DNA of 64,000 nucleotides from Sphingomonas sp. Leaf20 (GTDB lineage: Bacteria > Pseudomonadota > Alphaproteobacteria > Sphingomonadales > Sphingomonadaceae): assembly GCF_001421535.1 (NCBI RefSeq), contig NZ_LMKN01000001.1:1524267-1588266 (forward strand), in the 5' to 3' direction. The notes under the pieces were generated by a model. That model was not told the origin of the DNA, did no database searches, and saw only the letters and a list, made by a program, of their open reading frames with translations. Numbering within the stretch: position 1 is the first letter of the stretch; every line of letters starts with the position of its first letter. Of the stretch, positions 16,848 through 25,600 are shown piece by piece. A program made the translations under genes and the position numbers.

Positions 16848-19166
16848 ATGGCCAGCCGCGCGCAGCCAGCCTTGTGGCGTGAGACGGTAAAGGCAGGGGC
16901 GGTGCGCAGCGGCGCGCTGATCGCGGCGATCGTGATCTTCGCGTCGACCGTGCTGATGACGGTTGCGCTCGCAAGCTATCATCCCGGCGATCCGGCGCTG
17001 AATACCGCGTCGGGGGGCTATCCCGCTAATCTGATCGGGCCGCCGGGGGCGTGGTTCGCCGACATCGCGCTGTCGCTGTTCGGCCCCGTGGTCGCGCTGT
17101 TGCTGCCGGTCGGGCCGATCGTCGCGATGCGGCTATGGCGCGACCAGCCCGCCGGACGCTGGGTGCGGATGCTGCGCGGTGCGACCATCGGCGTCGCGCT
17201 GATGGCGTCCGCGCTCGCCTTCGTATCGGACGGTGCCGTGCTGGCGCTGCCCGCCGGCTGGGGCGGAGTCGTCGGGCTTGCCGCCGCGAGCAGCGTCCAT
17301 TGGGCGCTCGCGTTCATCGGCGACGCCGGCATCGAACTCTGGTCTGCTCGCGCCGTCGGACTGATCGCCGCGGTCGGCGGCGCCCTGATCTGGGGCCGGA
17401 GCGTCGAGCTGGATCTGGGCGACCGCAAGTGGCGCTTCCGGCGGACGCGGACCGAGAACGGCGTGTTCGGCGACGCGGATGCGTATGACGACGATGAGCA
17501 GGACGAGGAGGAGCCGCTGACGCTGACACGCAAGGCGGTTGCGCCGCGCGCGGTCGCCGAACCCGACACGCGTCCCGCCCCCGTGATCGCCGATCGCCAG
17601 AACGCACCCTCGCAGGCAAAGCCCAAGGAGCGCCAGTCCTCGCTCGACCTGCGCGACAATTTCACGCTGCCGTCCGTCGACCTGCTCGTCCCCTCGCCGC
17701 CCAGCCAGGGCAACGTCGTCGACAAGGCCGGGCTCGAGCGCAACGCGCGTCTGCTCGAAAACGTGCTCGACGATTTCAAGGTGACGGGATCGATCATCGA
17801 GGTCCGGCCCGGTCCGGTCGTGACGATGTACGAACTCGAGCCCGCGCCCGGCGTGAAGGCCAGTCGCGTGATCGCGCTGGCCGACGACATCGCGCGCAAC
17901 ATGTCGGCGATCTCCGCCCGCGTCGCGGTGATCCCGGGGCGCAACGTGATCGGCATCGAGCTGCCCAACGCACGGCGCGAGGCGGTGTCCTTGCACGAAC
18001 TCGTCGGCAGCCAGACGTTCGAGGACCAGTCGGCACAGCTGCCGATCATCCTCGGCAAGAACATCGCGGGCGATTCGGTGATCGCCGATCTCGCGCCGAT
18101 GCCGCATCTGCTGGTCGCGGGTACGACGGGCTCGGGCAAGTCGGTCGGCCTGAACAGCATGATCCTGTCGCTGCTGTACAAGCTGACGCCGACCCAGTGC
18201 CGGATGATCATGATCGATCCGAAGATGCTCGAACTGAGCATGTACGACGACATCCCGCATCTGCTGTCGCCGGTCGTCACCGATCCCGCCAAGGCGGTGC
18301 GCGCGCTCAAATGGGCGGTCGAGACGATGGAGGATCGCTATCGCCAGATGTCGTCGGTCGGCGTGCGCAGCCTGGCGAGCTTCAACGACAAGGTCCGCGC
18401 CGCCAAGACCAAGGGGCAGCCGCTGGGTCGCAAGGTCCAGACCGGCTATCATCCCGACACCGGTGCGCCGATGTACGAGGAGGAGAAGCTCGAATACGAC
18501 GTGCTGCCGCAGATCGTGGTAATCGTCGACGAGCTCGCCGATCTGATGATGACCGCGGGCAAGGAGGTCGAGTTCCTCATCCAGCGGCTCGCGCAGAAGG
18601 CACGCGCGGCGGGTATCCACCTGATCATGGCGACGCAGCGCCCGTCGGTCGACGTCATCACGGGCGTCATCAAGGCCAATCTGCCGACGCGCATCAGCTT
18701 CCACGTCACGTCGAAGATCGATTCGCGCACCATCCTCGGCGAACAGGGCGCCGAACAGCTGCTCGGTCGTGGCGACATGCTGTACATGCCCGGCGGCAAG
18801 GGCATCGTCCGCGTCCACGGGCCGTTCGTCAGCGATGACGAGGTCCGCGCGGTCGCGGATCACTGGCGCGCGCAGGGGCTGCCCGACTATATCTCGTCGG
18901 TCACCGAGGAGCCCGAGGACGGCTTCGCGCTCGAAGGCGCACCGACCGGCGAGGATTCGGCGGAGGATCAGCAATATCGGTCCGCAATCCAGCTCGTGTG
19001 CGAATCGCAGAAGGCCTCCACCTCGTGGCTGCAGCGCCAGCTGCGGATCGGGTATAATTCGGCCGCGCGGCTGATCGAGCGGATGGAAAAGGACGGCATC
19101 GTCGGGCGGCCCGATCATGTCGGGCGGCGCGAAGTGCTGCGCGATACCGAGGGGCATGCGATCTAG
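16848..19166 (+). CDS. ftsK: DNA translocase FtsK
   Basis: Septum-located ATPase that pumps DNA and helps resolve chromosome dimers during division. Of 772 residues, the first 180 hold about four membrane helices; an acidic/Pro-rich linker follows; the motor has Walker A (AGTTGSGKSVGLN) and Walker B (IVVIVDELADLMM), then MATQRPSVDVITG. The C-terminal gamma winged helix (STSWLQRQLRIGYNSAARLIERME) recognises KOPS-type signals. I chose the ATG at 16848 because GAAGGA lies 9 bases upstream; ATGs at 16785 and 16809 are in frame but lack a good site. It stands alone. Confidence 0.95.
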   Translation: MASRAQPALWRETVKAGAVRSGALIAAIVIFASTVLMTVALASYHPGDPALNTASGGYPANLIGPPGAWFADIALSLFGPVVALLLPVGPIVAMRLWRDQPAGRWVRMLRGATIGVALMASALAFVSDGAVLALPAGWGGVVGLAAASSVHWALAFIGDAGIELWSARAVGLIAAVGGALIWGRSVELDLGDRKWRFRRTRTENGVFGDADAYDDDEQDEEEPLTLTRKAVAPRAVAEPDTRPAPVIADRQNAPSQAKPKERQSSLDLRDNFTLPSVDLLVPSPPSQGNVVDKAGLERNARLLENVLDDFKVTGSIIEVRPGPVVTMYELEPAPGVKASRVIALADDIARNMSAISARVAVIPGRNVIGIELPNARREAVSLHELVGSQTFEDQSAQLPIILGKNIAGDSVIADLAPMPHLLVAGTTGSGKSVGLNSMILSLLYKLTPTQCRMIMIDPKMLELSMYDDIPHLLSPVVTDPAKAVRALKWAVETMEDRYRQMSSVGVRSLASFNDKVRAAKTKGQPLGRKVQTGYHPDTGAPMYEEEKLEYDVLPQIVVIVDELADLMMTAGKEVEFLIQRLAQKARAAGIHLIMATQRPSVDVITGVIKANLPTRISFHVTSKIDSRTILGEQGAEQLLGRGDMLYMPGGKGIVRVHGPFVSDDEVRAVADHWRAQGLPDYISSVTEEPEDGFALEGAPTGEDSAEDQQYRSAIQLVCESQKASTSWLQRQLRIGYNSAARLIERMEKDGIVGRPDHVGRREVLRDTEGHAI

Positions 19167-19182
19167 CGACCCAGCACCGCCC

Positions 19183-19196
19183 CCCCCGGCCGGGGG
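19183..19196. repeat. C5/G5 palindrome after ftsK
   Basis: CCCCCGGCCGGGGG is a perfect palindrome 17 bases after the ftsK stop, followed by AGGATTT. It could act as a weak terminator; it resembles the palindrome at 323-346. Confidence 0.35.
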
Positions 19197-19308
19197 AGGA
19201 TTTGCCGGACCCGCGACCGGCTCGCCGCGTCCGGGCGTGACGGAGGCTTTCGGACGGTCGCAGCCTGATCTACGGGGCTGTGACAAGTGACTGAAACAGG
19301 CGGGCTTA

Positions 19309-20694
19309 ATGCAGTATCGGTGGTTGGGTGCGGCGGCGCTGGCGCTCGCGATATCCGGGCAGGGTTCGGCGCAGGACACCGCCAAACAGACCCCCGGCAG
19401 CAGCACCACCGACACGCAGCATCGTCCTCGCGCGGGCGTTCGTCGCGACAGCGATCTCTCCCCGTCGGCACTGACCGCCGATACGCAGCGTACCCCGCCG
19501 CCCGGGCTGTTCGCCGACTGGTTCGATATCCGCAAAAGGCTGGCGGATCGCGGGATCGGGCTCAGCGCGCGCTATGCCTCCGAGAGCGGCTATAATTTTT
19601 CGGGCGGGGACCGGAAGCTGCTGCGCGAGACCGGACAGTTCGACGTCGGCATGCTGCTCGATCTCGACAAGGTAGCTGGGCTCCAGGGCGGTGCGTTCCA
19701 GGCGACCATCACCTATCGTCGGGGCCGCGATCTCGGCGCCGACGCCAATCTCGGCGTGCTGCAACAGGTGCAGGAGGTGTATGGCCGCGGCCAGACGTTG
19801 CGCCTGACGCAGTTCTGGTACGAGCAGAAATTGGGCGAAAAGCTCGAACTGAAGATCGGACGGACCAATCCCGGCGAGGATTTCGCGGTCTTCTCCTGCT
19901 ATTTCCAGAATCTGAGTTTCTGCGGCGCACAGCCGGGTAATCTGGTCGGCGATTACTGGTATAACTGGCCCGTCGGACAATGGGGCGCGCGGCTGCGCTA
20001 CGACGTCAACGACCGGCTGACGCTGAAGACCGCCGCCTATGAGGTGAACCCGCGCAATCTCGAAAAGGATTTCGTGATCGGCCGGTTCCACGGCGCGACA
20101 GGCGTGCTCGTGCCGATCGAGGTCGAATGGCGGCGCGGCGATGACGATGGCCGCGTCGGCGCGTACAAGGTCGGCGGCTGGATCAACACATCGAACGGCG
20201 ACGATGTGTTCTACGACCGCAATCGACAGCCGATCGTGATCACCGGGCTCGAACCGCTTCGGCGCAGCGCGCGCTACGGTGTGTTTTTCAACCTCCAGCA
20301 ACAGCTCACGGGCACCTCGAAGGACGGCAAGTCCGTTACCGGGCTCAGCGTGTTCCTCAACGCGACGCAGGCCGATCGGCAGACCTCGGTGACCGACAAC
20401 CAGGTCGCGGCGGGCCTGTTCTACAAGGGGCTCGTGCCGTGGCGGCCCGGCGATATCCTCGGCGTCGGCGTCGCGCGGACCAATGTGAACGGGCGCGTCG
20501 CGAAGGGCCAGGCACTCGATCCGACCCGGCCGGCGGTGCAGGATGCGGAATATGCCTCGGAAATCTATTACAGCGTGCATCCGACCAGGTGGCTGGAGTT
20601 GCGGCCGAACGTGCAGCTCATCCACAATCCGGGCGGCGTGCACGATGCCCGCGATGTCGGCGTGCTCGGGTTGAAGGGTGCGATCACGCTGTAG
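19309..20694 (+). CDS. OprB-family carbohydrate-selective porin
   Basis: A 461-residue outer-membrane protein. A signal peptide (residues 1-21, cleavage after GQGSA) is followed by a disordered region and, from about residue 65, an OprB-like barrel: LFADWFDIRKRLADRGIGLSARY, NPGEDFAVFSCYFQNLSFCG, and alternating aromatic strands to the end. OprB proteins form sugar-permeable channels; the substrate here is not shown. The two Cys in FSCYFQNLSFCG are typical of the family. It is monocistronic, with a hairpin after the stop. Confidence 0.82.
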   Translation: MQYRWLGAAALALAISGQGSAQDTAKQTPGSSTTDTQHRPRAGVRRDSDLSPSALTADTQRTPPPGLFADWFDIRKRLADRGIGLSARYASESGYNFSGGDRKLLRETGQFDVGMLLDLDKVAGLQGGAFQATITYRRGRDLGADANLGVLQQVQEVYGRGQTLRLTQFWYEQKLGEKLELKIGRTNPGEDFAVFSCYFQNLSFCGAQPGNLVGDYWYNWPVGQWGARLRYDVNDRLTLKTAAYEVNPRNLEKDFVIGRFHGATGVLVPIEVEWRRGDDDGRVGAYKVGGWINTSNGDDVFYDRNRQPIVITGLEPLRRSARYGVFFNLQQQLTGTSKDGKSVTGLSVFLNATQADRQTSVTDNQVAAGLFYKGLVPWRPGDILGVGVARTNVNGRVAKGQALDPTRPAVQDAEYASEIYYSVHPTRWLELRPNVQLIHNPGGVHDARDVGVLGLKGAITL

Positions 20695-20713
20695 GGGAGT
20701 CGGTCTTTCCTGT

Positions 20714-20730
20714 CCCGTCATCCTGACGGG
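20714..20730. terminator. Hairpin between porin and lolA
   Basis: CCCGTCA, loop TCC, TGACGGG: a perfect 7-bp stem 20 bases after the porin stop, without a T-run. The CCGTCATCCTG start also matches the left end of the REP-like family, so it may be a truncated copy. Confidence 0.4.
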
Positions 20731-20829
20731 GACTGTGCTGTCGGACGCGCATTCAATACCGAAGCCACGCCGAATTCAGTGGCGGTTCAAGCGCGGGCCG
20801 GCAATCGTCCCCGCCCCAAGGAGATTTCG

Positions 20830-21459
20830 ATGTTCAACACCCGCCCCGCAGCGATCGCGACGATCGCCGCCCTTTCGGTCGCAGCGATGCCGGCCCCGCT
20901 CGCCGCACAGGCGACCGGCGATCTCGCCGCCGTCCAGCGTCATCTTCAGTCGGTCAACACGATGACCGCCGACTTTTCCCAGGCGGATCGCAACGGCAAG
21001 GTCCTGACCGGCGTGCTGACGCTCAAGAAGCCCGGCAAGCTCCGCTTCCAGTATGAAAAGGGAGTGCCGATCCTGATCGTCGCGGAGGGCGGCGCGCTGA
21101 CCTTCATCGACTATTCGGTCAAGCAGGTGCAGCGCTGGCCGATCAAGAATTCGCCGCTCGGCGTGCTGCTCGATCCGTCGCGCGACATCACGCGCTATGC
21201 CAAGCTGGTCGAGGGCTATGATCGCCGCGTCGTATCGGTCGAGGCGAACGATCCGAAGCACCCCGAATATGGCCGCATCACGCTGGTGTTCGCGCGCGAT
21301 CCCGCCGCGCCGGGCGGCCTGATGCTGCAGGGCTGGGTTGCGCTCGACAGCCAGAACAACCGCACGACGATTCGTCTGTCGAACCAGAAGTTCGGCGGCA
21401 CCGTCAGCGACAGCGTCTTCCGCTGGAACGATCCCCGTCGAACGGCTTCGCCGCGCTGA
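20830..21459 (+). CDS. lolA: Outer-membrane lipoprotein carrier protein LolA
   Basis: Periplasmic chaperone that ferries lipoproteins from LolCDE to the outer membrane. The 209-residue product has a signal peptide ending around APLAAQA, then the LolA fold: LQSVNTMTADFSQ, LTLKKPGKLRFQYEKG, and SPLGVLLDPSRD. The ATG at 20830 is preceded by AAGGAG at 6 bases, better than the upstream in-frame ATG at 20779. No LolB is seen nearby; lptE at 30 kb is the other outer-membrane assembly factor here. Confidence 0.93.
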   Translation: MFNTRPAAIATIAALSVAAMPAPLAAQATGDLAAVQRHLQSVNTMTADFSQADRNGKVLTGVLTLKKPGKLRFQYEKGVPILIVAEGGALTFIDYSVKQVQRWPIKNSPLGVLLDPSRDITRYAKLVEGYDRRVVSVEANDPKHPEYGRITLVFARDPAAPGGLMLQGWVALDSQNNRTTIRLSNQKFGGTVSDSVFRWNDPRRTASPR

Positions 21460-21555
21460 TACAGATCACACTTCGCTCGCGGACGGGCCTAGTCCGGGCG
21501 GGCGAATGCGTAAGCTGAACAAAAGCTACACTTTCATTCATCGGCCCGACAGGTT

Positions 21556-21696
21556 GAGGCCGCTAGAGGGTGGCTCGCGGATGTGGGTCGTTCGGGATTT
21601 TTCCCCCTGTTGCCCGGACGGTGTGTCCACATCCCGCCTGCGTGACGAACGCTGAGTCGGCCCTCGCTCCATGCCCCCGGAGCGGGGGTCTTTTCG
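21556..21696 (+). ncRNA. Candidate structured small RNA between lolA and xth
   Basis: A 327-base gap without a plausible gene holds a long imperfect hairpin. GCGGATGTGG (21577-21586) pairs with CCACATCCCGC (21627-21637); above it GTTCGGG (21590-21596) pairs with CCCGGAC (21613-21619) around a pyrimidine-rich 16-base loop. Near the base, GAGGCCG (21556-21562) can pair with CGGCCCTC. A strong intrinsic terminator follows. A long rod with internal bubbles and its own terminator suggests a stable RNA; 6S RNA has this kind of architecture, but I cannot confirm that identity. Confidence 0.4.
21661..21696 (+). terminator. Strong intrinsic terminator upstream of xth
   Basis: A 10-bp stem (CCCTCGCTCC/GGAGCGGGGG with one T-G wobble), 8-base loop, then TCTTTTCG. 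It is the best intrinsic terminator in this region. It reads in the plus direction and ends about 200 bases after the lolA stop, so it ends lolA readthrough or a separate RNA. Confidence 0.8.
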
Positions 21697-21786
21697 TTCG
21701 AGGCACGATTGTTTCCGGCGGCGTATATCTTGCGCCGCGCCCCCCGCTGGCTTGTCCGCCCTTTGGTCCAACGCTACATCGCCTGC

Positions 21787-22569
21787 GTGAAGATCGTCTC
21801 TTGGAACATCAACTCGGTCCGTTTCCGGATCGGTATCGTCGAGCAACTCCTCCGCGAGGCCGCGCCCGACATCCTGTGCCTGCAGGAAACGAAGGTCATC
21901 AACGGCGACTTCCCGCTCGATGCGTTCCGTGCGCTCGGGTACGAGCACATCGTCCTGCACGGGCAGCGGATGCATCACGGCGTTGCGATCATCAGCCGCG
22001 TACCGATCACGGCCGACGACCGTCTCGACTGGCAGGCCAATAGCGAAGCGCGCCATGTCGGCGTCCGGCTCGAAAACGGCGTCCGTCTCGAAAACGTCTA
22101 TATTCCTGCTGGCGGGGACGTTCCGGATCGCGAGGCGAACCCCAAATTCGGGCAGAAACTCGATTTTGTCGAGCGGATGACACAGTGGTCGACGACGCTT
22201 TCGGGGCCGACGATCCTGGTCGGTGACTTCAATATCGCACCGCTCGAGTCGGACGTCTGGAGCCACAAGCAATTGCTCGACGTCGTCAGTCACACGCCGG
22301 TCGAGGTCGAGGCGCTCGCGCGCTTGCAGGCGGCCGGGAACTGGGTCGATCTCGGTCGTCAGTTCCATCCCGCACCGGCACGGCTGTTCACTTGGTGGAG
22401 CTACCGCGCGAAGGACTGGGCCGCCTCGGATCGCGGCAGGCGGCTCGATCATATGTGGGCCACGGGCGATGCCGCCGTTGCGGCGACCGCACATCAGGTG
22501 TTCGAACCTTGCCGAAGCTGGCTGAAGCCGTCGGATCACGTTCCGATCATGACCGAGTTCGCGTTTTGA
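21787..22569 (+). CDS. xth: Exodeoxyribonuclease III
   Basis: Base-excision-repair nuclease (AP endonuclease, 3' phosphatase). The 260-residue protein has the exonuclease/endonuclease/phosphatase fold: KIVSWNINSV at the N-terminus, LCLQETK with the metal-binding Glu, VGDFNIAP, and the C-terminal SDHVPIM with the catalytic Asp-His. The GTG at 21787 starts exactly at the conserved KIVSWN, so upstream in-frame ATG codons are not needed. ribA follows 25 bases downstream. Confidence 0.93.
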   Translation: MKIVSWNINSVRFRIGIVEQLLREAAPDILCLQETKVINGDFPLDAFRALGYEHIVLHGQRMHHGVAIISRVPITADDRLDWQANSEARHVGVRLENGVRLENVYIPAGGDVPDREANPKFGQKLDFVERMTQWSTTLSGPTILVGDFNIAPLESDVWSHKQLLDVVSHTPVEVEALARLQAAGNWVDLGRQFHPAPARLFTWWSYRAKDWAASDRGRRLDHMWATGDAAVAATAHQVFEPCRSWLKPSDHVPIMTEFAF

Positions 22570-22594
22570 GCGCGCCTGCCAGCCTGCGCAAACC

Positions 22595-23674
22595 GTGACG
22601 ATCGCGCCGCGCGATTCCGATCCAGCCGGCGCCAATCCTCGCGCGGCCGCCCGCGCGGTGGATGCGCTGCGTCGCGGCTGGCCGATCGCGATCGACGGGC
22701 TGACGCTTCTTGCGGTCGAAAGCGCCGATGCGGACCGGCTGGCGGCGTTCGATCCGTCGGAGACCGGCGGCGTGCTGATCTCGTCGGGTCGCGCGGTCAC
22801 GCTCAAGCTCGCCAACCAGCTCGATGCCGCGGACCCGACCACACCCGTGCTGGTCGATCGTGCGCCATGGATCGACTTTGCCGCCGCGACCGCGCTCGCG
22901 GATCCGCAGTTCGATCTTGCGACACCGCTGAAGGGCCCGTTCCGCACCCTGCCGGTCCCGCACCCCGATGCCGCCACCGCGGCCTTGCGGCTTGCCCGGA
23001 TCGCCGGTCTGCTGCCCGCGTTCTTCCTGGGCACGGGTACCCCGGAAGCGATCGCGACGACTCGCGACATCGACGCGCATGAGGACGCGACCCGGCTCGT
23101 CATCGCGACGCGCGCGCGACTGCCGGTGGAGGGGGCGGAAGATGCGGAGATCGTCGCGTTCCGATCGCCCGAAAGCGCCGACGAGCATATCGCGCTGCTG
23201 ATCGGTCAGCCCAATGGCCAGCCGCCGCTTGTCCGCCTCCACAGCGAATGCCTGACGGGCGACGTGCTCGGCAGCCTCAAATGCGACTGCGGCCCACAGC
23301 TTCACGCGGCGATCGACGCGATCCGGCAAAGCGGCTGGGGCATATTGCTCTATCTGCGCCAGGAGGGGCGTGGCATCGGACTGGTCAACAAGCTGCGCGC
23401 CTATGCGCTGCAGGACCAGGGGTTCGATACCGTCGATGCCAATACGCGGCTCGGTTTCGCGATCGATGCGCGCGATTACGGTGTCGCCGCGCGGATGCTG
23501 ACGCTGTTGTCGCAGGACCGGGTCCGGCTGCTCACGAACAACCCCGCCAAGGTCCTCGGGCTCGAGGCGAGCGGCGTGCGGGTGACAGAACGCGTCCCGC
23601 ACGCGCTTCCCGCCAATCCGCACAACAGCCGGTATCTCGCGACCAAGCGCGACCGTACCGGGCATCAGCTTTGA
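22595..23674 (+). CDS. ribA: GTP cyclohydrolase II
   Basis: First enzyme of riboflavin synthesis (GTP to 2,5-diamino-6-ribosylamino-pyrimidinone phosphate). The C-terminal half has the zinc site SECLTGDVLGSLKCDCG, RQEGRGIGLVNKL and the LLTNNPAKV segment. The first 150 residues are an extra domain resembling a degenerate DHBP-synthase-like or regulatory region; conserved RibB catalytic motifs are not evident, so I do not call it bifunctional. Start is GTG. The stop overlaps the TTG start of the next gene. Confidence 0.9.
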   Translation: MTIAPRDSDPAGANPRAAARAVDALRRGWPIAIDGLTLLAVESADADRLAAFDPSETGGVLISSGRAVTLKLANQLDAADPTTPVLVDRAPWIDFAAATALADPQFDLATPLKGPFRTLPVPHPDAATAALRLARIAGLLPAFFLGTGTPEAIATTRDIDAHEDATRLVIATRARLPVEGAEDAEIVAFRSPESADEHIALLIGQPNGQPPLVRLHSECLTGDVLGSLKCDCGPQLHAAIDAIRQSGWGILLYLRQEGRGIGLVNKLRAYALQDQGFDTVDANTRLGFAIDARDYGVAARMLTLLSQDRVRLLTNNPAKVLGLEASGVRVTERVPHALPANPHNSRYLATKRDRTGHQL

Positions 23675-24183
23675 GCGACATTCCGCCTTCGCGGCGGCTG
23701 ATCGTCGTCTTCGGCGCCGCGGTCCGGCCCGACGGGAACCCGAGCCCCACGCTCGCGCGCCGGATCGCGTTCGCCGCCGCCGCCGCCGCGCGCTATACCG
23801 AAGCCGAACTCTTCTGCTCGGGCGCAAAAGGCGATCATGGTCCGTCCGAAGCCTCGGTGATGGCCGGGCTGTTGTCCGAGACCGTCGATCCGTCGCGCAT
23901 CCACCTCGACGAGAAGAGCGTTGATACGCTGCAGAGCGTGATCGCCGCGACGCGGTTCGCCCGCGCGGGCCGGTACGCGCAGTGCATGATCTGTACCGAC
24001 GGCTATCATCAACCGCGCATCCGCATGTTGTTTGCGATGCTCGGCATGCCCGCAACCGCGATCCACGTGCCGCACGGCGGCAGTCGTCGCTACCAGATCA
24101 AGATGCGTACGCGCGAGGCCGCCGCGATACCCTATGATCTCGTCGCCGGCGTCGGTGCGATCCTGCGCAGGCGACGGCACTGA
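23671..24183 (+). CDS. YdcF/DUF218-family protein
   Basis: A 170-residue DUF218 protein with the family landmarks LIVVFGAAVRPDGNPS, ELFCSGAKGD, IHLDEKSVDTLQSV and CTDGYHQPRIRM. DUF218 proteins include E. coli YdcF and vancomycin-resistance-type SanA; function is unknown, possibly in envelope metabolism. Unlike SanA it has no membrane anchor. Start is TTG at 23671, overlapping the ribA stop (TTGA), which suggests coupling to ribA. Confidence 0.85.
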   Translation: MSDIPPSRRLIVVFGAAVRPDGNPSPTLARRIAFAAAAAARYTEAELFCSGAKGDHGPSEASVMAGLLSETVDPSRIHLDEKSVDTLQSVIAATRFARAGRYAQCMICTDGYHQPRIRMLFAMLGMPATAIHVPHGGSRRYQIKMRTREAAAIPYDLVAGVGAILRRRRH

Positions 24184-24205
24184 TCGCGCCGCAGACGCCT
24201 CCGAT

Positions 24206-24880
24206 CTAGGCCATCAACCGGGCGACCGCGTCGAAATCTTCCGCCAGCGCGTCGACGCCGATCGCCTTCAGCCGATCACCATGCCCTGCCCCGCAATGCG
24301 TGCCTGCGGACAAGCCGATGACATAGCCACCCGAGGCTACCGCTCCGGTCGCGCCGACGGGCGAGTCCTCGAGGATCGCGGTGCGCGTGATGTCGACGCC
24401 CAGTCTCTGCGCACCGAACAGATAGAGATCGGGTGCGGGCTTGCCGTGCTCGACATGCTCGCGACCGCTGTAGAGATGGTCGCCGAACGCATCGCGCAGG
24501 CCGATATGATCGAGATGCCGCGCGATCCAGCGCGTGGGGCTCGACGAGACGATCGCCTTTGGCAGGTCCTTTGGCAGCGACCGGACGAACGCGACCGCGC
24601 CCGCAATTGCATCGATCCCCGCCGCCATGACACGATCGTCCTCGGCCTTGCGCGCGGCGTAGAAATCGTCGGGAAGCGGCCGGTCGATCCAGCGTTCGAT
24701 CGCATCGACGAACTGCGGTCCGGCCAGCCCCATGAAATTGGCCATCGAATCGGCTGCCGTCGTCGGATGCCCGGCCGCGGTCAGCCATTCGGCGGTGTGG
24801 CGATTGCCGATCGCCTCGCTGTCGATCAGAACCCCGTCGAAATCGAACAGCAGCGCGTCGAAGCGGACCGACGCCATCAT
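24206..24880 (-). CDS. HAD-superfamily hydrolase (beta-phosphoglucomutase-like subgroup)
   Basis: A 224-residue HAD phosphatase. Motif I is LLFDFDGVLIDSE with nucleophile Asp13 and Asp15; motif II is IVSSSP; motif III is the Lys in HGKPAPDLYL; motif IV is LEDSPVGATGA. The helical cap lies between residues 20 and 95. The substrate cannot be read from the sequence; the YniC/Gph-like subgroup handles small phosphosugars. It is coupled by ATGA to yggS upstream. Confidence 0.88.
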   Translation of the reverse strand: MMASVRFDALLFDFDGVLIDSEAIGNRHTAEWLTAAGHPTTAADSMANFMGLAGPQFVDAIERWIDRPLPDDFYAARKAEDDRVMAAGIDAIAGAVAFVRSLPKDLPKAIVSSSPTRWIARHLDHIGLRDAFGDHLYSGREHVEHGKPAPDLYLFGAQRLGVDITRTAILEDSPVGATGAVASGGYVIGLSAGTHCGAGHGDRLKAIGVDALAEDFDAVARLMA

Positions 24881-25578
24881 GCCCGGGTCCCGCGCGCGCC
24901 GAACAGCGCGCTGCCGATCCGGACATGAGTCGCGCCGATCGTGACCGCGGTCTCGAAATCGTCGGACATGCCCATGCTGAGCCCGGTCAGGCCATGATCA
25001 CGCGCCAGCTTGGCGAGCAGCGCGAAATACGGCGCCGGCTCGACATCGGCGGGCGGCAGGCACATCAACCCCGCGACCGGGAGCCCCGCCGTGCGCGCCG
25101 CCTCCAGCAGAGCGGGCAATTCGGCGATCGCGCAGCCCCCCTTTTGCGGCTCGTCGCCGATATTGACCTGAAGGAAACAGTCGGGCCGACGTCCGCTCTC
25201 GTCCATCGCCTTGCCGAGCGCCTTGACCAGCGACGGCCGATCGACGGCGTGGATCGAGTCGAACAGCGCGACCGCGTCGGTGGCCTTGTTCGACTGCAAC
25301 TGCCCGATCAGATGCAACGCGACGTCTGGATAGCGCTCGCGCAGCGCCGGCCATTTCTCGGCAGCCTCCTGCACGCGGTTCTCGCCAAACACACGCTGGC
25401 CCTGTTCCAGCAAAGGCGCGATCACCTCGACCGGATGCGTCTTCGATACCGCGATCAGCGTCACCTCCGCGGGTTTTCGCCCGGCGATCGCCGCCGCCCT
25501 CGCAATCCGGTCGCGGATCGCGGCAAGCGGTGTCACGGCGTGGGGGGCAAGGTCTGCGGTCGAATTCATCTCTGTCAT
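24877..25578 (-). CDS. yggS: PLP homeostasis protein YggS/PLPBP
   Basis: A 233-residue single-domain TIM-barrel PLP-binding protein that keeps pyridoxal phosphate and amino-acid pools in balance. The PLP lysine is Lys46 in LIAVSKTHP; EQGQRVFGENRVQEA, LHLIGQLQSNKA and LSMGMSDDFETAV are the family signatures. No catalytic activity is known for the family. It is divergent from the thiE-like gene, their starts nearly touching, and is followed by the HAD hydrolase. Confidence 0.93.
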   Translation of the reverse strand: MTEMNSTADLAPHAVTPLAAIRDRIARAAAIAGRKPAEVTLIAVSKTHPVEVIAPLLEQGQRVFGENRVQEAAEKWPALRERYPDVALHLIGQLQSNKATDAVALFDSIHAVDRPSLVKALGKAMDESGRRPDCFLQVNIGDEPQKGGCAIAELPALLEAARTAGLPVAGLMCLPPADVEPAPYFALLAKLARDHGLTGLSMGMSDDFETAVTIGATHVRIGSALFGARGTRA

Positions 25579-25600
25579 GATGCGCGCTATAGGCAGCGAA

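Noticed and set aside
17133..19535. 800-residue frame antisense to ftsK
   Set aside because: Shadow of the well-supported FtsK coding sequence.
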